Origin: Acholeplasma laidlawii_A
GTDB taxonomy: Bacteria > Bacillota_I > Bacilli_A > Acholeplasmatales > Acholeplasmataceae
Direction: 5' to 3' (one strand)
Assembly (NCBI RefSeq): GCF_030166555.2
Contig: NZ_CP126461.2
DNA: 64,000 nt
Positions 57,082-64,000 of the stretch are shown piece by piece; position 1 is the first letter of the stretch, and the number at the start of each line of letters is the position of its first letter. The position numbers and the translations under genes were made by a program. The notes beneath the pieces were generated by a model. It had not been told where the DNA came from, did not search any database, and was given only the letters and a program-made list of their open reading frames with translations.

Positions 57082-57724
57082 TGGTATTTGTATCTCCATT
57101 TAGGTTTTCATCAGGTGTGTTCGTTTCACCTAATTTTTCTTGTTTTTTATGTTTGTCATATTGATAAAGGACAATGAGTCCGATCACTAATCCAATATTG
57201 ATAATAATCACTGCAACACCATAAGGGGATGTAATAAATGCAGATACCATAGACATTTTTATGGTTGACTGGTGACGTCCAATAATATCTTCTGGTTTTA
57301 ATCTATAGATTTCAGTTGAAGATTTTCGCCATTCATCTAATCTACGAAGTTCTGGTGCTAGATTATATTGTGAGTGTGGGTAGGTAAGGATATAGCCTTC
57401 ATCGTCAATATCATAAAAGTGATGTGTTACAACATCCCTAATATACATACCTACTCGACTGTTATAAAAGTATGTTTGAAAGATAATGATATCGCCATCT
57501 TCGAAATCCTCAACATCCGTATCTTTTACAACAACAATATAATCACCCGTCATAATAAGGGGTTCCATCGACTCAGATACAACGCGGTACCAACCAACAC
57601 CAAATACTTTAACTAAGCCATTTGGAATAAATAAGGATACTGCAATTACTATGAGTAAAAAGAATGTAATACCGTAATATAAGATATTCTTGATTAAACG
57701 GATATACTTAGATTTGTTTTCCAT
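57059..57724 (-). CDS. Signal peptidase I, ER/SipW (S26B) type
   Basis: Membrane serine protease of 221 residues that frees exported proteins. Ser52 is in VSESMEPLI. Instead of the usual bacterial Lys there is a His in VVTHHFYD (about 101), the mark of the Ser-His, SipW/ER/archaeal class. Helices are at about 15-35 and 175-195; the tail is long and acidic. It overlaps subunit D of the V-ATPase by 17 bases. It may be the cell's general enzyme or a specialised one. Confidence 0.85.
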   Translation of the reverse strand: MENKSKYIRLIKNILYYGITFFLLIVIAVSLFIPNGLVKVFGVGWYRVVSESMEPLIMTGDYIVVVKDTDVEDFEDGDIIIFQTYFYNSRVGMYIRDVVTHHFYDIDDEGYILTYPHSQYNLAPELRRLDEWRKSSTEIYRLKPEDIIGRHQSTIKMSMVSAFITSPYGVAVIIINIGLVIGLIVLYQYDKHKKQEKLGETNTPDENLNGDTNTNVDNLDE

Positions 57725-58340
57725 TCACTTTAGCCTTTTCTTGTTTATTTTTGATGGTTTTTAAACGAATGAACTCTTCTTTGTCTTCAGCTTCTAGTCT
57801 TTCTTTAATCCAGTGGATATCTGTATCCAGGTTTGGTAGAATAACATTTTTTAATGCATTATGTCTTTTTTTAGTTTGACGGATTGCATTGGCTAATCTA
57901 TATAACGTAGATTCTAATTTTGCAAGTTCTACGGTTAAATCTCTAGCATCTTGAAACGTTTTGTATGCATAGTCAAATTTAGAGTTTGTAGCACGTAGTC
58001 CATAACTTAAACGTATATTAGGTTTTTCATATAATATCACTGGTAAATCCACACCCATTAAAGAACGGTAAGTGACTTGTAGGTTTTGGTCAATTGGAAT
58101 TGCTTTAGCAATCTCACTAACAATACCTAGTGTGATATTTGCATCTTGTAATGCTTGATATGCCTTCTTATAAGTTTCTTGTAGTTTGGTACGTACCTCT
58201 GTAATATCCGTAACTAAAGTTAATACTTCTTGTATTAAAATATTTTTCTTTCTATCTAATAAAACCTCTCCATTTTTAGCGAGGGCTTCTTTAGCTTTAA
58301 GATGTATTAAGTTGCCTTTAGTTGGAATTACTTGGCTCAT
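57708..58340 (-). CDS. atpD: V-type ATP synthase subunit D
   Basis: Central-rotor subunit of 210 residues, a long coiled-coil hairpin (about 1-70 and 120-205). It has the family opening IPTKGNLIHLKAKEALAKNG and the end NALKNVILPNLDTDIHWIKE (about 164-183). Last gene of the ATPase operon, six bases after subunit B. Length is normal. Confidence 0.92.
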   Translation of the reverse strand: MSQVIPTKGNLIHLKAKEALAKNGEVLLDRKKNILIQEVLTLVTDITEVRTKLQETYKKAYQALQDANITLGIVSEIAKAIPIDQNLQVTYRSLMGVDLPVILYEKPNIRLSYGLRATNSKFDYAYKTFQDARDLTVELAKLESTLYRLANAIRQTKKRHNALKNVILPNLDTDIHWIKERLEAEDKEEFIRLKTIKNKQEKAKVNGKQI

Positions 58341-58346
58341 AAATTA

Positions 58347-59783
58347 TTAGTTCTTTCCAAGCATGCGCTCAATTGTATCATTATCATTTAATTCAAATCT
58401 TGCATATGCTTTTTCTTTATTAATATATTGACTAATTTGGTCTCTACTTAGTCGGTTTAATTGATCTTCTGGTAATAGACTTAATAAATCCCATCCTAAA
58501 TCTAATGAATCACCTAAACGTCTAGATTCTTCACCTTGATTAATAAAGTGGGTTTCAAATAATTTACCAAACATCATAAAGTGTTGATCACTTGTACTTA
58601 GTTCATCTTCACCAATGACTTGGCTAAGTGCTGTAACTTCATTATATTTTGCATAAGCAGCTAGTAATTGGTCTGCTACGATTGCATGGTCTTTTCTCGT
58701 ATAATCTGCACCAATACCATCTTTCATTAAACGTGAAAGTGATGGTAGTACACTAATAGGCGGGAAAATGCCTCTTTGTTTTAATTGTCCATCTAATACG
58801 ATTTGACCTTCTGTAATATAACCAGTTAAGTCAGGAATTGGATGTGTAATATCATTATTAGGCATCGTTAATATTGGAATTTGAGTCACTGAACCAGATT
58901 TACCTTCAATCATACCAGCACGTTCATAAAGAGATGAAAGGTCTGAATACATATATCCAGGATATCCTTTACGTCCAGGAATTTCACCTTTAGAAGATGA
59001 AAACTCTCTTAGGGCTTCACAGTAACTTGTCATGTCAGTCATAATAACTAATACATGGTAGTCTTCATGGAATGCTAAATATTCTGCAGTTGTTAGTGCC
59101 GCACGTGGTGCTAAAATACGTTCAACGATCGGTTCAGATGCTGTGTTTAAAAACATAGCAACTCTATCCATAACGTGTGCTTGTTCAAATTGTGATTTAA
59201 AGTATTGTGCTACGTCGTGTTTAACACCCATAGCAGCGAATACGATACAGAACTTGTCATGTTCTTTTTCAGCTATTTTAGCATGTTTAACAATTTCTAC
59301 AGCAAGTTCATTATGTGTTAAACCTGTTGCTGAAAAAATTGGAAGTTTTTGACCTCTAATTAAAGTAGCTAATGTATCAATAGATGAAATACCTGTTTCA
59401 ATAAAGTTTTTAGGATATCTTCTAGATACTGGATTCATGGATTCACCATTGACATCCATACTTATATTGGAAAAGATTGGTCCTAACCCATCAATTGGTA
59501 AACCTGCACCGTTAAATGTGCGTCCCAACACTTCTTTAGATAATCCCATTCTTAGTGGATGACCTAAAAATTTAGTATATACATCTTTTAACATCATACC
59601 GTCAGTACCTTCAAATACTTCAACCGCTACGATGTCACCAGATATTTCAATGACACGTCCATGACGTACTTCATTGTTACCAATACGGATTTCAACGACT
59701 TCTTCATAACCAATATCTTTTGATCCTTCTAAAAAGATAATTGGACCCTTAATCGCTTTTAGACCTACATATTCTAAACTCAT
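58347..59783 (-). CDS. atpB: V-type ATP synthase subunit B
   Basis: Non-catalytic partner of 478 residues. Like other V-type B subunits it has no true P-loop (IFSATGLTHNELA near 148-160). Motifs include GRTFNGAGLPIDGLGP, SRRYPKNFIETGISSID and PGRKGYPGYMYSDLSSLYERAG (about 271-292). Normal length; 17 bases after subunit A. Confidence 0.95.
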   Translation of the reverse strand: MSLEYVGLKAIKGPIIFLEGSKDIGYEEVVEIRIGNNEVRHGRVIEISGDIVAVEVFEGTDGMMLKDVYTKFLGHPLRMGLSKEVLGRTFNGAGLPIDGLGPIFSNISMDVNGESMNPVSRRYPKNFIETGISSIDTLATLIRGQKLPIFSATGLTHNELAVEIVKHAKIAEKEHDKFCIVFAAMGVKHDVAQYFKSQFEQAHVMDRVAMFLNTASEPIVERILAPRAALTTAEYLAFHEDYHVLVIMTDMTSYCEALREFSSSKGEIPGRKGYPGYMYSDLSSLYERAGMIEGKSGSVTQIPILTMPNNDITHPIPDLTGYITEGQIVLDGQLKQRGIFPPISVLPSLSRLMKDGIGADYTRKDHAIVADQLLAAYAKYNEVTALSQVIGEDELSTSDQHFMMFGKLFETHFINQGEESRRLGDSLDLGWDLLSLLPEDQLNRLSRDQISQYINKEKAYARFELNDNDTIERMLGKN

Positions 59784-59800
59784 ATTTAATTATCCTCTCT

Positions 59801-61546
59801 TTAGAAAATTGAATCAATTGTTTGATCAATTAGGTGTTTTAATTTGTCAAATTCGTCAGTTGGTTCATTTCCAATTTCATATTTCATTTGAATGACCTGA
59901 TCAAATATACCTGATTTTAAGATAAGTGTTAAAGCTTTACCTTTTTCAATGAATCTTAATGAACTATCATATAGGTATAAAATGGTTTCAATCATGTTTA
60001 ATTGTTTATGTAGTGGTACGAATGTATCCACTGCATTGAATGCATTTTGTTGGAGAAATCCAGTACGGATAACGCGTCCAATTTCAATCGTAAGTTTTTG
60101 GTTATCTGGTAAAACATCACTACCCATTAAACTTGCGATTTCATTTAATTTATATTCTTCAGCAAGTATACTTAAAATTCTACTTCTATATTTTAAGAAT
60201 TTAGGGTCGAGTGTATTGTCATACCAACTTGATAAATCATAAATATATTCTGAGTAACTCAAATTCCAGTTAATCGCTGCAAAGTGTCTTTGATGCGCTA
60301 GTGATTTATCAAGTGCCCAAAATGCTCTAACAAAACGCTTTGTATTTTGAGTGACTGGTTCACTAAAGTCTGCCCCTTGAGGAGAAACTGCACCAATAAT
60401 TGAAACTGATCCAGTGGATCTATTTTGATTAATCATCATACCAGCACGTTCGTAGAATTTAGAGATACGGCTTGGTAAATAAGATGGATAACCTTCTTCA
60501 GCAGGAATTTCTTCAAGTCTTGCTGAAATTTCACGAAGTGCTTCTGCCCAACGTGATGTAGAGTCTGCCATAATCGCAACATGATAGCCCATATCACGGT
60601 AGTATTCAGCAACAGTAAGCCCTGTATAAATACTAGCTTCTCTTGCTGCTACTGGCATATTGGATGTGTTTGCAATTAAAATAGTTCTATCCATTAAAGT
60701 TTGATTGGTTCTTGGGTCTACTAACTTAGTAAATTCTTCCAAGACTTGTGTCATTTCATTACCACGTTCCCCACAACCAACATAGACGATTATATCTGCA
60801 TCAGACCATTTAGCGAGTTGATGTTGTAACATGGTCTTACCTGTACCAAATCCACCAGGAATTGCTGCTGTACCACCTTTTGCAATTGGAAATAGTGTGT
60901 CAATTACACGTTGACCAGTAATCAGTGGTGTAGATAATTCAAGTCTTTCTGTAACAGGTCTTGCTTTTTTAATTGGCCATGTTTGGTATAATTTTAATTC
61001 CACATCGCCATCTTTAGTTTCTAATACTAAGACAGTATCTTTAACTTGATAACTTCCAGAAGTTTTCACTGATTTTACAATACCTTCTATATGTGGTGGA
61101 ACCATTAAACGATGTTCAATCGCACTGGTTTCTTTAATCACAGCATATACCATTCCGCTGCCTAAATAATTACCTTCTTGAACTTTAAGTTCAACATCAA
61201 ATGTTTGTTCAAAATCCAAACTTGGAATATTAGAACCAGCTTTAATAAATGGACCATCAGAGTCTTTTATTTTTTGAAGTGGTCTTAAAACCCCATCAAA
61301 AATATTACCCATTAAACCAGGTCCAAGCATCACTGAAACAAGTTCACCTGTAGGGTAAACTAAGTCACCAACTTTTAAACCTTGTGTGGTTTCATAAACT
61401 TGGATAACTGTTTCAGTATCAGAAATGGAAATTACTTCTCCAATTAATCTTTTTGGTCCAACATAGACCATTTCTAACATTTTAAATTCATCTGTAGAAC
61501 CAAGTTTAACAACCGGTCCGTTAATTACTCTAATTGTATTTTTCAT
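59801..61546 (-). CDS. atpA: V-type ATP synthase catalytic subunit A
   Basis: Catalytic subunit of 581 residues that hydrolyses or makes ATP. P-loop GGFGTGKT is in IPGGFGTGKTMLQHQLAKW (about 230-248), with the usual non-homologous insert (about 90-200) and YVGCGERGNEMTQVLEEF. The start at ATG 61546 is nine bases after GAG; ATG 61552 adds two residues. Follows subunit E with no gap. Confidence 0.95.
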   Translation of the reverse strand: MKNTIRVINGPVVKLGSTDEFKMLEMVYVGPKRLIGEVISISDTETVIQVYETTQGLKVGDLVYPTGELVSVMLGPGLMGNIFDGVLRPLQKIKDSDGPFIKAGSNIPSLDFEQTFDVELKVQEGNYLGSGMVYAVIKETSAIEHRLMVPPHIEGIVKSVKTSGSYQVKDTVLVLETKDGDVELKLYQTWPIKKARPVTERLELSTPLITGQRVIDTLFPIAKGGTAAIPGGFGTGKTMLQHQLAKWSDADIIVYVGCGERGNEMTQVLEEFTKLVDPRTNQTLMDRTILIANTSNMPVAAREASIYTGLTVAEYYRDMGYHVAIMADSTSRWAEALREISARLEEIPAEEGYPSYLPSRISKFYERAGMMINQNRSTGSVSIIGAVSPQGADFSEPVTQNTKRFVRAFWALDKSLAHQRHFAAINWNLSYSEYIYDLSSWYDNTLDPKFLKYRSRILSILAEEYKLNEIASLMGSDVLPDNQKLTIEIGRVIRTGFLQQNAFNAVDTFVPLHKQLNMIETILYLYDSSLRFIEKGKALTLILKSGIFDQVIQMKYEIGNEPTDEFDKLKHLIDQTIDSIF

Positions 61547-61552
61547 AAACAT

Positions 61553-62122
61553 CTACTCACTAAACCATTTCGCGTTTTCATAGAAGTATTTACGTGCTTC
61601 TTCTAAATTTGAAGAAATTGTTTCAACAACTAAACGGTTTAAATTTTCATTATAAAGAATAAAGCCTGCACGTATATTAGGATTTAACTTCACCTTCAAG
61701 TGGCTAGGTGCAATATCTTTATCTAATGGGTTTAACTCTATCGTATCAAAAGATTTAAGATCATACTTGGTTAGTGTTTTCTTAAACCACTTAACGCTTT
61801 CTGGTGTTTTTCTAAATTCTTTTATTTTTTCTTCAAGCGTATCAAATAATTCATCAATCAAATGCATTCTTTTTTCCATAACTAAAAGATCAAGCGTACG
61901 TTGCTTAACTGATAGTTCTTCTTGGTATTGCTTGTAAATATCTCTAGCACGACTTGATAAGATATCTAATTTTTCTTCTTCAAGTTCTTTTTTGAATTTT
62001 TGGCGTGCTTCTGACTTCATGCCTTCAATTTCAGTTCTTAAAGTTTCAATTTCAAGACTAGATTCCTTTTCAATGGCTGTTTTGAAATATTTACTTAATT
62101 CTTCGTTATTGTTAAATTTCAT
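61553..62122 (-). CDS. atpE: V-type ATP synthase subunit E
   Basis: Peripheral-stalk protein of 189 residues: a long charged N-terminal coiled coil (about 1-100, e.g. EIETLRTEIEGMKSEARQKF) and a C-terminal globular part. Sequence is divergent, so the call leans on fold and place. Seven bases after F. Confidence 0.8.
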   Translation of the reverse strand: MKFNNNEELSKYFKTAIEKESSLEIETLRTEIEGMKSEARQKFKKELEEEKLDILSSRARDIYKQYQEELSVKQRTLDLLVMEKRMHLIDELFDTLEEKIKEFRKTPESVKWFKKTLTKYDLKSFDTIELNPLDKDIAPSHLKVKLNPNIRAGFILYNENLNRLVVETISSNLEEARKYFYENAKWFSE

Positions 62123-62129
62123 GATACAC

Positions 62130-62444
62130 CTACTTTGTTAGTTTTACACCGATTGCTTTAGATACATAATCATCGACACTCTCACCCATATTTGATTTTC
62201 CGTGTCTGTCTGGTATTTCTATAAATAATGGGTTTTGATTTCTAAGTTTTAATTCGGATATTAATTCAGGTGCCAGTAAAACGACCTTGGTAGTGAGTAA
62301 AACAATCGCAATCGATTCATCTTGCGTGATTGTTTTTAATGTCTCAACAAGGTGTGTTTTCTCATGGATGACTTCACCTTCGATGCCTACTAATCTTAAC
62401 CCGACTAATGTGTCTACGTTGTCACTTAAAAGATAAAACCTCAT
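62130..62444 (-). CDS. atpF: V-type ATP synthase subunit F
   Basis: Small rotor subunit of 104 residues with the Rossmann-like fold: MRFYLLSDNVDTLVGLRLVG opening, IAIVLLTTKV and PLFIEIPDRHGKS. It binds D. Before E here, whereas many bacterial operons have E before F. Sequence and length fit the family. Confidence 0.88.
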   Translation of the reverse strand: MRFYLLSDNVDTLVGLRLVGIEGEVIHEKTHLVETLKTITQDESIAIVLLTTKVVLLAPELISELKLRNQNPLFIEIPDRHGKSNMGESVDDYVSKAIGVKLTK

Positions 62445-62460
62445 GATAATTTCCCTTTAA

Positions 62461-62913
62461 TTAAGCGATTGCTGGAATCGTATTTAAAATCAAGATAGAA
62501 ATTAACATACCGTAAATCGCAACCCCTTCGCCTAAAGCAACGAAGATTAATGATTTACCTAAGTTTTTTGGATTTTCAGAAATAGCGCCAATCGCTGCTG
62601 GCGCTGCAGCTGCAACCGCAATACCCGCACCAAGTGCTGATGCACCAGTTGAGATTGCTGCACCTAAATAACCAAATGCTGCTGCTTGATAGAAAAATCC
62701 TGATTCAGCTACACCTGGAGTTGCAAACTCAGCTGCAAATGCAAAAGGTGCAATGATTGCTACTGTAAAGAAGAATGTTGCAAATAAACCAATGTGTAAC
62801 ATAATTCTTTTTTTAGCTGATAAAGCAGATACTGAACCCTTAAAAACTTTAACTAAAGGTAATGCGATAAAGATTACCCCTAACACGATGATACTTAATA
62901 AAATCCATTCCAT
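62461..62913 (-). CDS. atpK: V-type ATP synthase subunit K (proteolipid)
   Basis: Membrane rotor ring subunit of 150 residues with four helices (about 3-22, 38-60, 77-104 and 121-146). The last helix carries the ion-binding Glu129 in FVALGEGVAIYGML. The C-terminal pair is a clear proteolipid (GAGIAVAAAAPAAIGAISENP), while the first pair has lost the repeat pattern and has no acid. No Gln typical of Na+ sites is obvious, so protons are a little more likely. Confidence 0.9.
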   Translation of the reverse strand: MEWILLSIIVLGVIFIALPLVKVFKGSVSALSAKKRIMLHIGLFATFFFTVAIIAPFAFAAEFATPGVAESGFFYQAAAFGYLGAAISTGASALGAGIAVAAAAPAAIGAISENPKNLGKSLIFVALGEGVAIYGMLISILILNTIPAIA

Positions 62914-62925
62914 AATTCTTTCCTC

Positions 62926-64000
62926 CTAAGATATTGGATTAAACACAATTCCGTCACCATCATAGTAACGTGAAAACATTTCATAAAACTCTAATCTTAA
63001 TACTTGAATACTTACTAGTAAACCTTCAAGACCCATAACAAATAAGTTACCTAATACTAAGACAACAAGGTTTGTACCATCATTTGCTAAAGTATTAACA
63101 ACCATCATTAACCCAGCATGCACTAAGACGAATCCGGCAACACGTAAGAATGATAAGGTGTTTGTTACATAACTTAATATAATTTCAAACATTTCAAATA
63201 CTGCTTCTGTTAAGAATCCACCCACACCATCAGGAAACATTGCTTCCCCATGGAATTTACGTTCGATTGGTTCTTGTAAGAACATCAGTATAACTGGTAT
63301 GCCAATGAATAATATGATTGGAATAATTGAGAACAATCCAGGAATTTGTAACAACATACCACCTGCGATACCCACTAAGATATAACCATAAAATATAAGA
63401 CCAGCTAAACCATTAGGGGAGGCGATTGCTTTTGCATATTCTTTAAGTTTAAACTTATAGAATGTGCTTACAAATATCGACATTAATAATAACATCGCAC
63501 CAAAGCTCACACTCAGTAATACAAGTGTCATCGTATTACTAGATGACATCGCGTGGAAAGGTAAGAAATCAATACCTAGCCAATCATAAAGTGGCATTAA
63601 GAAGTCTTGGTTACCGAAAAATTCACCATAAATAAGTCCGAAGAATGCGCCACTTAAGCCGATTCTAGCAATAATTGGACCTAAACTCCAATTTTTAAAC
63701 TTACCTAATAAGAACCCAATGAGTGATAATAATAAGCCTTGACCTAAATCACCAAACATCATACCAAATAATAAGGTATAAGTGATTGCCATTAAGTTGG
63801 TTGGATCAATACTACCATAGGTTGGAATACCATACATTTCAACATAAGTTTCAAAGGGTCTACTAAACCAATTGTTTTTAAGTTTAGTAGGTGGTGTAAA
63901 ACGTCTATCACTTTGAGCTTCTGATGCATCGACACTTAAGTTGGCTAAACCATCAAATAACTTTTCAAACTGAGCTACTTTATTTGCTTCAACAAACCCG
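62926..64000 (-). CDS. atpI: V-type ATP synthase subunit I, N-terminal part outside window
   Basis: Membrane stator (subunit a) that forms the ion path with K. The frame is open to the window's right end: PPTKLKNNWFSRPFETYVEM continues in frame before MYGIPTYGSIDPTNLMAITY, so the Met at 63837 is internal. About seven helices follow. Motifs FGMMFGDLGQG and the C-terminal YVTNTLSFLRVAGFVLVHAGL (about 220-240, with the key Arg) are typical. First visible gene of the operon. Confidence 0.95.
   Translation of the reverse strand, partial: GFVEANKVAQFEKLFDGLANLSVDASEAQSDRRFTPPTKLKNNWFSRPFETYVEMYGIPTYGSIDPTNLMAITYTLLFGMMFGDLGQGLLLSLIGFLLGKFKNWSLGPIIARIGLSGAFFGLIYGEFFGNQDFLMPLYDWLGIDFLPFHAMSSSNTMTLVLLSVSFGAMLLLMSIFVSTFYKFKLKEYAKAIASPNGLAGLIFYGYILVGIAGGMLLQIPGLFSIIPIILFIGIPVILMFLQEPIERKFHGEAMFPDGVGGFLTEAVFEMFEIILSYVTNTLSFLRVAGFVLVHAGLMMVVNTLANDGTNLVVLVLGNLFVMGLEGLLVSIQVLRLEFYEMFSRYYDGDGIVFNPIS

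Overview
The window looks like a chromosomal segment of an Acholeplasma-type mollicute (Acholeplasmataceae). The DNA is AT-rich, the genes are those of a wall-less low-GC Firmicute relative, ClpB lacks its N-domain, and no peptidoglycan genes are seen. TGA is used as a true stop (znuC, ogt, the Crp/Fnr gene, xerC, the nucleotidyltransferase-like gene), which fits Acholeplasma and not Mycoplasma. No prophage, complete insertion sequence or CRISPR array was seen. Species is not assigned.

Layout. 1-4.6 kb: 3' part of glutamate dehydrogenase, an O-antigen-ligase-like membrane protein, an alanine dehydrogenase gene interrupted by one in-frame TGA, and an old yellow enzyme. 4.9-9.2 kb: a zinc/manganese-type ABC importer with its own Fur-family regulator, divergent from ogt and a GNAT gene; two 19-bp palindromes lie over the importer promoter. 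9.2-16.2 kb: an ABC-F protein, LrgA/LrgB, RibD, and an acyl-CoA dehydrogenase-EtfB-EtfA unit divergent from a Crp/Fnr regulator. 17-22.2 kb: thioesterase, a YeiH-type transporter, a C39-like lipoprotein and a run of small unrecognised exported proteins. 22.2-34 kb: tRNA-Cys, trhO, CIRCE-controlled clpB, ppx, an EAL protein among three membrane-SHOCT proteins, an AlkD-like protein, and copA-copZ behind a CsoR-type operator.

34-42.6 kb: four tRNAs (Gly, Pro, Arg, Glu), nucleoside enzymes (mtnN, udk), a nucleotidyltransferase-like gene, and one rRNA operon read leftward as 16S-23S-5S-tRNA-Asn with no tRNA in the 16S-23S spacer. 42.8-51.2 kb: the conserved rpsB-tsf-pyrH-frr ... uppS-cdsA-rseP block, interrupted by two small membrane proteins and ilvE, with no dxr. 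51.3-57.7 kb: trmFO-xerC-nudix-dut, an aquaporin-family channel, folT behind a tetrahydrofolate-type riboswitch, ung, and an ER/SipW-type signal peptidase. 57.7-64 kb: a V-type ATPase operon I-K-F-E-A-B-D with no subunit C in the visible part.

Most genes lie on the minus strand in short, tightly packed operons separated by strong hairpin terminators. The best leads are the in-frame TGA in ald, the zinc-type operators over the znu promoter, the THF riboswitch on folT, the SAP-like tail on ribosomal protein S2, two very short ORFs coupled to downstream genes (ilvE and the AlkD-like gene), the EAL/SHOCT neighbourhood, and the ABC-F gene whose ribosome-binding site is one arm of a terminator.
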